Origin: Sphingomonas sp. MA1305
Lineage (GTDB): Bacteria > Pseudomonadota > Alphaproteobacteria > Sphingomonadales > Sphingomonadaceae
Assembly (NCBI RefSeq): GCF_016107325.1
Contig: NZ_RCVT01000001.1
Span: 1,240,001 to 1,304,000 of the forward strand
Length of the DNA: 64,000 bases
Direction: 5' to 3'
This document shows, one piece after another, positions 8,087 through 16,805 of this stretch (its first letter is position 1; the number at the start of each line of letters is the position of its first letter). A program made the position numbers and the translations under genes. A model generated the notes under the pieces. It was given only the letters and a program-made list of their open reading frames with translations, was not told where the DNA came from and ran no database searches.

Positions 8087-9708
8087 GAACCGTTCTGCTT
8101 GCCGCCGCCTTCGCCGCCGCGCCGGCCGCCGCGCAGACCGCGCCCAGCATCGCCGCGCCCGCCGGCACCGTGCGGGGCGTCGCGGACGGCGCGCTCGCCG
8201 TGTTCAAGGGCATCCCCTATGCGAAGCCGCCGGTCGGTCCCTTGCGCTGGCGCGCGCCGCAACCGCTGCCGCGCTGGTCGGGCACACGCGACGCCACGCA
8301 ATTAGGCGCCGCCTGCATGCAGACCCAGGGGCAGAACACCACCATCTATGCCGAGCCGACCATGCCGGTCAGCGAGGATTGCCTGACCTTGAACGTCTGG
8401 ATGCCGGCCAAGGCAAAACGGGCGCCCGTGATGGTCTGGATTCACGGCGGTGCCCTGGCCGGCGGATCGAGCCGAGAGCCGATGTACGACGGCGCGGCCC
8501 TCGCCGCGCGCGGCATCGTCGTCGTGTCGATCAACTATCGGCTCGGCGTGCTCGGTTGGCTGGCCCATCCGGGATTGAGCGCGGAAACGCCCGGTCAGGT
8601 ATCGGGCAATTACGGCCTGCTCGACCAGATTGCAGCGCTGCAATGGGTGCAGGGCAATATCGCGGCGTTCGGCGGCGACCCGCGCAAGGTCACGATCGCG
8701 GGCGAATCGGCAGGCGGACTCAGCGTCCTGTATCTGATGAGCGCACCATCGGCGCATGGTCTGTTCAGCAGGGCGATCGCCGAAAGCGCCTATATGATCT
8801 CCATGCCGGCGCTGAAGACCCCTGCGTTCGGCATGCCGGCGGCCGAAGCGGCGGGGTCGGCGCTTGGCGCGGCCCTGCACGCCGCCGACATCACCGCCCT
8901 GCGCGCGATGGATGCGCAGACGCTGACCGACAGCGCACCGAAGCTGGGCTTCGCCCCCTTCGGCGTAGTCGACGGCACGCTGCTGCCGGAGCAAATGGTG
9001 GCGGCGTTCGATGCCGGCCGGCAGGCTGCGGTCCCCGTGTTGATCGGCTTCAACCAGGGCGAAATCCGTTCATTGCGCATGCTGGCGCCGAAAGCCCCGC
9101 AAGGCGCGGCGAGCTACGAGCGCGACATCCGCGCCCGCTACGGCGATCTCGCCGCGCCGTTCCTGCGCCTCTATCCGGCGACGACTTATCCGGAGAGCAT
9201 CCTCGCCACGACGCGGGACGCGCTGTACGGCTGGACGGCGGAACGGGTGGCGAGGACTCAGTCGGCGCGGGGACAAAGCGCCTATCTCTATCTGTTCGAC
9301 CACAGCTATCCCGCTGCGGACGATGCCGGCCTGCACGCCTTCCACGCCAGCGAACTGCCCTATGTCTTCGGCACGTTCGACCGAACGCCGCCGCGCTGGC
9401 CGCGGGTGCCCGACACCGAGGCGGAACGGTCGCTGTCCTCGGCGATGACCGATTATTGGGCGTCCTTCGTCCGAGACGGCCATCCGACCGCGTCGCGTGC
9501 CGCGGCCTGGCCCGCCTATGACCGAACACGCGCCTATATGCATTTCGCCGCCACGCCGACGCCGTCGCGCGACCTGATGCCCGGCATGTTCGCGCTCAAC
9601 GAGCAGGTCGTCTGCCGCCGCCGCGCCGCCGCCACGGTACCGTGGAACTGGAACGTCGGCCTTTACGCGCCGCTGTCGCCGCTGCCGCCGGTCAAGGGCT
9701 GCGACTGA
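8083..9708 (+). CDS. Exported type-B carboxylesterase
   Basis: A 541-residue carboxylesterase of the cholinesterase/type-B family with a signal peptide (MRTVLLAAAFAAAPAAAQ), so it acts in the periplasm or outside. The nucleophile elbow GESAGG places Ser at 209. Probable acid and base partners are Glu327 (NQGEIRS) and His421 (FHASELPY). FKGIPYAKPPVGPLRW and EDCLTLNVW are family motifs. The start overlaps the MFS stop by ATGA. In this cluster it would hydrolyse an ester before the acid is activated by the CoA ligase. The exact substrate is unknown. Confidence 0.93.
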   Translation: MRTVLLAAAFAAAPAAAQTAPSIAAPAGTVRGVADGALAVFKGIPYAKPPVGPLRWRAPQPLPRWSGTRDATQLGAACMQTQGQNTTIYAEPTMPVSEDCLTLNVWMPAKAKRAPVMVWIHGGALAGGSSREPMYDGAALAARGIVVVSINYRLGVLGWLAHPGLSAETPGQVSGNYGLLDQIAALQWVQGNIAAFGGDPRKVTIAGESAGGLSVLYLMSAPSAHGLFSRAIAESAYMISMPALKTPAFGMPAAEAAGSALGAALHAADITALRAMDAQTLTDSAPKLGFAPFGVVDGTLLPEQMVAAFDAGRQAAVPVLIGFNQGEIRSLRMLAPKAPQGAASYERDIRARYGDLAAPFLRLYPATTYPESILATTRDALYGWTAERVARTQSARGQSAYLYLFDHSYPAADDAGLHAFHASELPYVFGTFDRTPPRWPRVPDTEAERSLSSAMTDYWASFVRDGHPTASRAAAWPAYDRTRAYMHFAATPTPSRDLMPGMFALNEQVVCRRRAAATVPWNWNVGLYAPLSPLPPVKGCD

Positions 9709-9716
9709 CCGGCGCG

Positions 9717-11303
9717 TCAGCCATGCTCCGCGCGCAGCCGCATCTTGTCGATCTTGCCCGTCAGCGCGAGCGGCATGGCCGCAACGCGGATGATCGCATC
9801 GGGCAGCCACCAGCTCGCGATACGCCCGCGCAACGCGTCGATCAGCGCGTCGTCCGACAGCGTCGCCCCCTGGCGCGGTTCGACCACCAGCACCGGGCGC
9901 TCGCCCCATTTGGGATGGGCCCGCCCGACCACGGCGACCAATGCGACATCGGGTAGCGCACCGACGATCGCCTCGATCTCGCCGGGGTTGATCCATTCGC
10001 CGCCCGACTTGATCAAATCTTTGGCGCGACCGGTGATGCTGAGATTGCCGTCGGCGTCGATCCGCGCGAGGTCGCCGGTGTCGAACCAGCCGTCGGCATC
10101 GGTCGCCGGCTCGATATGGTCGAAATAGCGTTCGACCGCACTCGCCCCGCGCACCCACAACCGTCCTTCGCCGTCGCGCTGCTCGGCCAGCGGCCGTCCC
10201 GCCTCGTCGGTCAGGCGCAGATCGACCCCCATCGGCGGGCGCCCCGACTTGGCCGAGACCCGGCACGGCACGTTCGCGGGCGTGACGGTGCCGACCGGGG
10301 ACAATTCGGTCATGCCCCAGCTGGTCTGCACGACGCAGCCGAGCCGCTGTTCGAGCCGGTCCATCAGCGCTTGCGGCACCGGCGATCCGCCGAGCAGGAT
10401 GCGCTGTAGCGATGGGGTCGTACCGCCCGTCTGCTCGAGGTGATCGACCAGCCCCAGCCACACGGTCGCGACCCCCGCCGCCACCGTGACGCCCTCCTCG
10501 TCGATCAGCCGCGCTAGGCTGGCGCCGTCCTGATGGCGGCCCGGCAAGACCAGCTTGGCGCCAGCGGCGGGCCCGGCGAAGGCGAAGCCCCAGCCGTTGG
10601 CATGGAACATCGGCACCGCGACCAGCACCGCGTCGCGCGCCGTCACGCCGATCACGTCGGCCGACAGCATGTGCAGCGTATGCAGATAGTTGGATCGATG
10701 CGTGTAAGTCACGCCCTTGGGCCGACCCGTGGTGCCGGAGGTGAAGCACAGGCCGGCGGGCGCGTGCTCGTCGAACCCGCCCCAAGCGGCCACCGCGCCG
10801 TGCTGCGCAAGCAGCTCGTCGCAATCCCAGATGTGCGCGCGCGTCGTCACCGGCCGATCCGCCGGCGCCCCGCCTTCGTCGAGCAGGATTACGTGCGCAA
10901 TGGACGGGCATCGTGCGAGCAGATCCTCGACCAGCGGGGCAAGACCGGGGCTGACCGCCAGCACCCGGTCCTGCGCCTGGTCGATCATCGCGGCCAGATG
11001 CGCCGGCGCCAGACGCGGGTTGAGCGTGTGGCAGACCACGCCCATCCCCATCGCGCCATACCAGATTTCCATATGCGCCTGGCTGTTCCAGGCGAGCGTC
11101 GCCAGATGATCGCCGCGCGCCAGGCCCAGCGCGATCAGCGCACCCGACAGCCGATTGGCGCGATCGCGCAATGCGGCATATCCGATGCGCTGGCTGTCGC
11201 CCTGGCCGCCGGTCACGATCTCGGTGTCGCCATGCCATTTGGCGGCGTGGTCGATGAACTTGTCGAGGGTCAGTGCATAAGGTTGCATCGATCCGGGGAG
11301 CAT
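9717..11303 (-). CDS. AMP-forming acyl-CoA synthetase (fatty-acid--CoA ligase-like)
   Basis: An ANL-superfamily ligase of 528 residues. The P-loop-like TSGTTGRPKG is followed by the adenylate motifs WGMTELSPVG and GWFDTGDLARID, and GRAKDLIKSGGEWINP is the hinge. A C-terminal Lys in LTGKIDKMRLR completes the active site. It activates a carboxylic acid as its CoA thioester in the cytosol. ATG 11303 was chosen because longer versions run into the TonB receptor's end; ATG 11288 is an alternative. It follows the receptor on the same strand and probably shares its promoter. Confidence 0.93.
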   Translation of the reverse strand: MLPGSMQPYALTLDKFIDHAAKWHGDTEIVTGGQGDSQRIGYAALRDRANRLSGALIALGLARGDHLATLAWNSQAHMEIWYGAMGMGVVCHTLNPRLAPAHLAAMIDQAQDRVLAVSPGLAPLVEDLLARCPSIAHVILLDEGGAPADRPVTTRAHIWDCDELLAQHGAVAAWGGFDEHAPAGLCFTSGTTGRPKGVTYTHRSNYLHTLHMLSADVIGVTARDAVLVAVPMFHANGWGFAFAGPAAGAKLVLPGRHQDGASLARLIDEEGVTVAAGVATVWLGLVDHLEQTGGTTPSLQRILLGGSPVPQALMDRLEQRLGCVVQTSWGMTELSPVGTVTPANVPCRVSAKSGRPPMGVDLRLTDEAGRPLAEQRDGEGRLWVRGASAVERYFDHIEPATDADGWFDTGDLARIDADGNLSITGRAKDLIKSGGEWINPGEIEAIVGALPDVALVAVVGRAHPKWGERPVLVVEPRQGATLSDDALIDALRGRIASWWLPDAIIRVAAMPLALTGKIDKMRLRAEHG

Positions 11304-11367
11304 GACGAGACTTTCGGGAAGGATGCTTGGAACGGGCGGGACGCGCGGACGCGCCCGCCCGGTGATC

Positions 11368-13635
11368 TTAGAATTTGGTGCTGACGCGCAGCCCATATTG
11401 CCGAGGCGGCGCCGCCAGCCGACGGATGCCGTTGAGCGAGCCGATATAATGCTGGTCGGTCAGATTGGTGCTGAACGCCGCGATCGACCAGGTGCCGTTG
11501 TCGAGCGTCGCCTGCGCATTCACGATGTTGCGGGCCTTCAGATAATCGCCGAGCTCGGCCGCCTGGAACAGCGTGCCCCAGACTGCCGAGATGTGGGCAT
11601 AATCGACCCGAGGGGTCAGCGTAAGGCCTTCGGCGACGGGGATGGCATATTGCGCACCGGCGCTCAGCGTGAATTGCGGCGCATAGGGTTGGCGCCGGCC
11701 GCCGAGATTGATGCAGCCTGCGGCATTGGCGGGGCCGTTGATCGGATCGCAGACTCCGGTCGTGCCCTTGCGCGGATCTCGCGCAAAGAACTGCCCCAGC
11801 TCCGAATTGGAGATCGATGTCGAGACATCCATCAGGACATTGCCGAATGATCCCTGCGCCGACGCCTCCACGCCATAGAGCTTGGTGACGTTCGGCACGT
11901 TGAAGATCGAGGTGAAATTGGGCGTGGCCGGATCGACGATCAGCACCTGGAACTTGCGATAGACGTTGTAATAGCCACCCAGCTGCGTGCGGAGATGACC
12001 GTTGAGCAGCGTCCCCTTCCAACCCAGTTCATAGTCGGTGACCTTTTCGGGCACGAAGCCGCGCGGCGTCGTGCCGAATAGATTGGCACCGTTGAGCCCG
12101 CCTGCCTTGGTGCCGGTCGCGACAAAGGCGTAGAGGAAATGATCCGGGTTGATCGTCCAGTTCAGCGACAATTTGCCGTCGACGTTGCTGTTGGCGGCAA
12201 AGTCATGCTGGACCAACGTCGTCTTGAACGTCGGCAGCGCGCCCAGGAACAGTTCGATCGGATAATTGACGTCGTTGCGCGAAGTGGTGCGCGACCAGCG
12301 CCCGCCGAGCGTGACCTGGAGGGCATCGGTAAGCTTGTAGCCGACCTGCGCAAAGGCGGCGAGCGCGGTATGCGGATTGGTCCCCTCGATCCGCAGGGAT
12401 CGGACCACCCCGGTCGGCGACAAGGAGACATAGCCGTTGCCGACGGGGAATTCGTATTTGTCGTACTGCCAGAAGCCGCCGACCAGCCAGGTGAAGCGGC
12501 CGGTGTCCGGCGAGATGATGTTGACCTCTTGCGACCAGACGTGCTCGTTGGCGAAATCCTGAAACGTGTCATTGCGGGCAGCGGTGCCGTCGGCGTCGAT
12601 CGTCTCCTGCAGCGTACCCTTCTGGAACGCGCTGATCGATCGGATCATCAGGCCGCTGTCGAACGTGTAGCTGAGGTTGGCGGAGATACGGCCGAATTCG
12701 TCCTGGCCGGACAGATAGGCGTTGCTGCTGATCGTGAAGGGATCGCTGGTGTTGAGCGTCGGCGCATTGGCGGTGCCGAAATAGGCCGGGCTGTTCGGAT
12801 AGCCGCCGACGTTGATGTGGTTGTAGTCGCCCTTGACCAGCAGCTTGAGATGGCTGTCCGGCTGCCACAGCAGGCTCGCCCGGCCGCTTACCGAATTGAG
12901 GTTGCCGGGATTGCCGGTCCAGGGACCGGTGATGGTGAAGAAGCTGTCGCGCTTTTCCAGGTTCGTCGCCAGCCGGATGGCGAGCGTGTCGCTCAGCGGC
13001 AGGTTGATCGCGCCCTGCGCCTTGACCTGATTGTAATTGCCGATCTGCGCCGTGGCGAAGCCCTTGACTGAATCGAACGTGGGGTTGGTCTCGGTGATGA
13101 ACACCGCACCGCCGGTCGCATTGCCGCCGGCGAACGTTCCCTGCGGTCCGCGCAGCACCTCGACCGACTGGATGTCATAATAGGGCTCGCCCTGGAAATA
13201 GCCGGGGAAGACCGGCACGCCGTCGCGATAGGTGACGACGCCGACGCCCACCGAGCTCGAGATTTCCGATTTGCCGATGCCGCGGATGTTGAAGCTGTTC
13301 GCCTGACCGGAGGTGTTGACGGTCAGCGACGGCGTCGAGAATTGCAATTGCTCGACCGTGTTGACGCTCTTCCTGACCAGATCCTCGCCGGTCAGGACCG
13401 AGGCGGCGACTGCGGTGCGTTGCAGGCTGGTCGAACGGCGTTCGGCCGTGACGACGATGTCGCTGGTATCCACCGCACCCGGCGCGACCTGCGGCGAGGC
13501 GGCGTCGGTGGGATTCTGCGACGATTGCGATCCCTCCCCCGTCGTCTCCGACGCATGGTCGCGCGCGGTCTGGGCGAAGGAGGCGGTCGGCATCGCCATC
13601 GCGATCACCGAAACTGTCAGCAGCAACGAGCGCAT
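11368..13635 (-). CDS. TonB-dependent outer-membrane receptor
   Basis: A 755-residue TonB-dependent receptor. It has a signal peptide (MRSLLLTVSVIAMAMPTASF), a TonB box region near DIVVTAERR and a plug domain (about residues 50-170, with NIRGIG and VEVLRGPQGT). A 22-strand-type barrel ends in the canonical terminal Phe (VSTKF). AGAGGAAG sits 5 bases before the ATG. The style is that of sphingomonad receptors for organic substrates rather than a clear siderophore receptor. It lies upstream of the CoA ligase and behind a palindrome similar to the one in front of the MFS gene. Confidence 0.93.
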   Translation of the reverse strand: MRSLLLTVSVIAMAMPTASFAQTARDHASETTGEGSQSSQNPTDAASPQVAPGAVDTSDIVVTAERRSTSLQRTAVAASVLTGEDLVRKSVNTVEQLQFSTPSLTVNTSGQANSFNIRGIGKSEISSSVGVGVVTYRDGVPVFPGYFQGEPYYDIQSVEVLRGPQGTFAGGNATGGAVFITETNPTFDSVKGFATAQIGNYNQVKAQGAINLPLSDTLAIRLATNLEKRDSFFTITGPWTGNPGNLNSVSGRASLLWQPDSHLKLLVKGDYNHINVGGYPNSPAYFGTANAPTLNTSDPFTISSNAYLSGQDEFGRISANLSYTFDSGLMIRSISAFQKGTLQETIDADGTAARNDTFQDFANEHVWSQEVNIISPDTGRFTWLVGGFWQYDKYEFPVGNGYVSLSPTGVVRSLRIEGTNPHTALAAFAQVGYKLTDALQVTLGGRWSRTTSRNDVNYPIELFLGALPTFKTTLVQHDFAANSNVDGKLSLNWTINPDHFLYAFVATGTKAGGLNGANLFGTTPRGFVPEKVTDYELGWKGTLLNGHLRTQLGGYYNVYRKFQVLIVDPATPNFTSIFNVPNVTKLYGVEASAQGSFGNVLMDVSTSISNSELGQFFARDPRKGTTGVCDPINGPANAAGCINLGGRRQPYAPQFTLSAGAQYAIPVAEGLTLTPRVDYAHISAVWGTLFQAAELGDYLKARNIVNAQATLDNGTWSIAAFSTNLTDQHYIGSLNGIRRLAAPPRQYGLRVSTKF

Positions 13636-13704
13636 CGAAACTTCCTCTCTAAGGGCCGCGCTCTCCGGCGCGTGACGACGATGTTGGCATCCTTGCGACG
13701 AGGC

Positions 13705-13731
13705 TGTCAATCTCATTCACATGTGAGTGAG
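13705..13731 (-). promoter_or_regulatory. Candidate TetR operator and -35 box of the TonB receptor
   Basis: CTCATTCACATGTGAGTGAG (13712-13731) is a 20-base palindrome with 9 of 10 matching pairs. Directly beside it, a perfect -35 hexamer TTGACA is read on the minus strand from 13710 to 13705, pointing at the receptor, whose ATG is 70 bases further on. It shares GAGTGAGT and TCAC elements with 6691-6708. The strand-opposite TATAAT at 13732-13737 could serve the gene at 13944. Confidence 0.6.
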
Positions 13732-13943
13732 TATAATTGTGCGGCCGGACTTCGGAGGGAAAGGTTCGGGCGGCCGCTCGCTCGTCAGAAGATCGCCAGT
13801 CGCCGCCGATCTGCCGCCACGGGCTGTCGATACGGCGCTCGGCTCGTCGATTTTTCGCGATCAGGTGCGTGGGAGAGGCCGGTGTCCTGCGCTATGATCT
13901 TTCTTGTAGCCAGTTCTCGAAGAACCACCCACAAGAGCAACCG

Positions 13944-14801
13944 ATGCGCCTGCCCTTCTGCCCTCGCCTGCTTCTGTGCTGCCTGGCCGCCGCGACACTG
14001 GCCCCGGCCCCCGCGATGGCGAGTTCCCCCGAACTGATCGGGCTCGAACGCGCATTGGCGTCCCTGGTATCGGGCCATCCCAGCGATTACGGCATCGCGG
14101 CGCTCGACCTACGCGACGGCTCGGCCGTCTCGCTGAATGGCGACATCGCCTATCCGATGGCGAGCACGGTCAAGCTCGCGATCGCCGGCGTCTACCTCGC
14201 CGATGTCGATCATGGCCGCCGCCGCCTGACCGACATGGTCGCCGGACGGTCTGCATCCACGCTGCTCGAAGCGATGATCATCCACAGCGACAATCGCGCC
14301 GCCGACCTGCTCCTCGCCACGGTGGGTGGCCCGGCGGCGGTCCAGCAATGGCTGTCCGCCAATGGCATCGCCGGCATTCGCGTCGACCGCAGTATCGCGC
14401 AGTTGCTGCGCGAGCGCGGCCATCTGCTCGACAGCAAGGACGTGGCCACGCCCAACGCCATGGTGTCCCTGCTGTACAAGCTCAACAACGGATCGCTGCT
14501 CACCGCCGACAGCCGCGCCTTGCTGTTTGGTTTGATGGGCCGATGCGCGACCGGCACACGCCGGATCCGGGCGCTGCTGCCCGCAGGCACGCGGGTCGAG
14601 GACAAGACCGGCACGCTCGACGGCATCACCAACGACGTCGGCTTCATCACCATGCCCGATGGTCGCCGGCTCGCCGTGGCGGTCTTTGCCAGGGGCGGCC
14701 GCGATCGCCAACTCGGCATCGCCCAGGTGGCGCGGGCGATCTACGACCGCTTCGCCGATGCCGAGCGCAACGCCCTGACGCTGTTCATGCACCTCAAATA
14801 G
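13944..14801 (+). CDS. Class A beta-lactamase-like serine hydrolase lacking the omega-loop Glu
   Basis: A 285-residue exported protein (signal peptide MRLPFCPRLLLCCLAAATLA). It carries the class A beta-lactamase motifs: STVK with Ser74/Lys77, SDN at 115-117 and KTGT at 221-224. Length and the GGP, DR and LLPAG landmarks also fit. However, the omega-loop pattern RxExxLN, which holds the general base Glu166, reads DRSIAQLL (148-155), so the Glu and Asn are absent. It could acylate but not deacylate beta-lactams well, or act on another substrate. The start follows a weak AAGAGC site. Confidence 0.85.
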   Translation: MRLPFCPRLLLCCLAAATLAPAPAMASSPELIGLERALASLVSGHPSDYGIAALDLRDGSAVSLNGDIAYPMASTVKLAIAGVYLADVDHGRRRLTDMVAGRSASTLLEAMIIHSDNRAADLLLATVGGPAAVQQWLSANGIAGIRVDRSIAQLLRERGHLLDSKDVATPNAMVSLLYKLNNGSLLTADSRALLFGLMGRCATGTRRIRALLPAGTRVEDKTGTLDGITNDVGFITMPDGRRLAVAVFARGGRDRQLGIAQVARAIYDRFADAERNALTLFMHLK

Positions 14802-14982
14802 CGTAAGGGCCGAGCTGATCGCGATGCGGTCCAAGTTTGGCCTCGATCCGGACCCTGCGCAGATGCGAGCCGGTCTCCCCCGAAAGAATTTGGGTGCAGC
14901 ATGGTCGCGCCAGCGCTGACGTTCGTGCCGCGAGCGCCGCAACAGGTCTCACACATCGCGGACTATGATGGTGTTCGGAGAC

Positions 14983-15057
14983 TGGCTGGGGCGGCAGGAT
15001 TCGAACCTGCGTATGACGGTACCAAAAACCGTTGCCTTACCGCTTGGCGACGCCCCA
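14983..15057 (-). tRNA. tRNA-Gln (anticodon TTG)
   Basis: The reverse complement folds as a 75-base tRNA with CCA encoded. The acceptor stem is TGGGGCG/CGCCCCA with discriminator G, the anticodon stem is ACGGT/ACCGT around TTTTGGT with anticodon TTG, and the T arm contains GGTTCGAATCC. It reads CAA (and probably CAG) glutamine codons. I see no integrase or attachment-site duplication beside it. Confidence 0.96.
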
Positions 15058-15133
15058 GCAAGAAGGGCGGCCTTATAGCCGCCGCGGCGGCGTTGGGAAG
15101 CCCCGCCGACCACCGTTTTTCGCGCGCCGCGCC

Positions 15134-16234
15134 TCAGCCGAGGCGCTGCAACCAGCCGTGCGGTTCGGCGATCCGGCCGCGCTGGATCGCGGTCAGCGAA
15201 TCCAGCATGCGCTGGGTGAGCTGGCCGGTGCCGCCCGAGCCGATCGTGAAACGCCCTTCCGGGCTCGCCACGGTGCCGATCGGCGTCACCACCGCCGCGG
15301 TACCGCAGGCAAAGGCCTCGGTCAGCCGGCCGCTCGCCGCATCCGTGCGCCATTGGTCGAGGCTGTACAGCTCCTCGCGCACGGTGATGCCCTGATCGCG
15401 GGCGATGCGGATGATCGAATCGCGCGTGATGCCGGGCAGGATCGTGCCGGTCAGCGGCGGGGTGACCAGGCTGCCATCGTCGAACACGAAGAAGATGTTC
15501 ATGCCGCCCAATTCCTCGATCCAGCGGCGCTCGACCGCGTCGAGGAAGACGACTTGGTCGCAGCCCTGGCGGATCGCCTCGGACTGGGCGGCGAGGCTGG
15601 CGGCATAATTGCCGCCGCATTTCGCGGCACCGGTGCCGCCGGGGGCGGCGCGGCTATACTCCTGGCTGACCCAGATGGAGACCGCGCGCGCGCCGCCCTT
15701 CCAATAGGCACCGACCGAGGAGGCGATCACCATGTAGATATATTCGGCCGACGGCTTGACGCCGAGGAACGCCTCGCTGGCGATCATGAACGGCCGGAGG
15801 TAGAGCGCGCCGCCGTCGATCGACGGTATCCAGTCGCGCTCGGTGGCGACCAGCCGGCGGCAGCTTTCCAGAAACAGCGCGTCGGGCAGTTCGGGCATTG
15901 CCAGCCGCCGCGCCGAATCACGGAAGCGCCGGGCATTGGCATCGGCGCGGAACAGCGCGATGTCGCCGTCGTCGAGGCGATAGGCCTTCAGCCCCTCGAA
16001 GATCTCCTGGGCATAATGGAGAACCGCGGTCGACGGGTCGACGGTCAGCGGAGCGCGGGCGGTGATCTGCGCGTCGTGCCAGCCTTTGCCCTCGGTAAAG
16101 CGGATCAGTGCCATATGATCGGTGAAGACGCGGCCGAAGCCGGGATCGACGAGCCGCGCCGCCCGCTCATTGGCCGCGACCGGGGTCTGGCTGGGATCGA
16201 AACGAAAGGCGGGAAGATCGGCTGTCATCATCAT
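15134..16234 (-). CDS. ilvE: Branched-chain amino acid aminotransferase
   Basis: A fold-type IV PLP aminotransferase of 366 residues, the length expected for the eukaryote-like BCAT group. The Schiff-base Lys is K205 in GTGAAKCGGNYAAS. ALYLRPFMIA, the hydroxyl-rich EELGGMNIFF and GTAAVVTPIG are family landmarks. It interconverts leucine, isoleucine and valine with their 2-oxo acids in the cytosol. The start is one of three adjacent ATGs, so the exact residue is open. It is divergent from the MarR gene at 16289. Confidence 0.95.
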   Translation of the reverse strand: MMMTADLPAFRFDPSQTPVAANERAARLVDPGFGRVFTDHMALIRFTEGKGWHDAQITARAPLTVDPSTAVLHYAQEIFEGLKAYRLDDGDIALFRADANARRFRDSARRLAMPELPDALFLESCRRLVATERDWIPSIDGGALYLRPFMIASEAFLGVKPSAEYIYMVIASSVGAYWKGGARAVSIWVSQEYSRAAPGGTGAAKCGGNYAASLAAQSEAIRQGCDQVVFLDAVERRWIEELGGMNIFFVFDDGSLVTPPLTGTILPGITRDSIIRIARDQGITVREELYSLDQWRTDAASGRLTEAFACGTAAVVTPIGTVASPEGRFTIGSGGTGQLTQRMLDSLTAIQRGRIAEPHGWLQRLG

Positions 16235-16288
16235 CCTTCAGGCTTTCGGGGTTGCAGTCGGGTAGGAGCGGTGGCTAAACCGGTCAAC

Positions 16289-16780
16289 ATGGCTGCCACA
16301 GCTCTCTCCTCCGCCCCCGCCCAATTCCTCCGCGAGTCCGAACTCCGCCGCGGGATGGAACTGCTCTATTTCGGTCACAGTCACCTTACCCGCTCCGTCG
16401 ATCAGGGCCTCGCCGCGCAAGGTCTGGGCCGGGCCCACCACCGTGCGCTCTACTTCATCGCCCGCAAGCCCGACCTGACGGTCAGCGAGTTGCTGGCGCT
16501 GCTGGCGATCACCAAACAATCGCTTGGCCGCGTACTCAACGAGCTCAACGACCGCAAGCTGGTCGAGGCTCGCCCCGGCGAGCGCGACCGGCGCCAGCGG
16601 CTGCTGCGATTGACCGCGGAAGGCGTGCGGATGGAGGCGGAACTGTTCGAGGCGGTGCGCACGCGCATGTCCGCGGCCTACCAGTCGGCCGGCCAGGATG
16701 CCGTGTCGGGCTATTGGGCGGTGCTCGAGGGCATGATCCCCGACGCCGAGCGCGCCCATATCGAGGCCTTGCGCAACTGA
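16289..16780 (+). CDS. MarR-family transcriptional regulator
   Basis: A 163-residue winged-helix regulator. The central region (about residues 45-115) has the MarR pattern: LTVSELLALLAITKQSLGRV as the recognition part, then DRKLVEARPGERDRRQRLLR as the wing with the DxRxR-like signature. Flanking helices should form the dimer. ATG 16289 is the likely start; GTG 16271 in frame has AGGAG almost touching it. It is divergent from ilvE and converges with a TonB receptor whose promoter holds an ATTG-N5-CAAT element typical of MarR sites, so it may regulate that receptor. Confidence 0.9.
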   Translation: MAATALSSAPAQFLRESELRRGMELLYFGHSHLTRSVDQGLAAQGLGRAHHRALYFIARKPDLTVSELLALLAITKQSLGRVLNELNDRKLVEARPGERDRRQRLLRLTAEGVRMEAELFEAVRTRMSAAYQSAGQDAVSGYWAVLEGMIPDAERAHIEALRN

Positions 16781-16805
16781 CCGGCTGCCGGGCTGCCGGC
16801 CGACG

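Noticed and set aside
9070..11238. A 722-codon frame across the CoA ligase and esterase end
   Set aside because: It overlaps two genes with clear motifs, in another frame, and its translation is Arg/Ala-rich without domain character.
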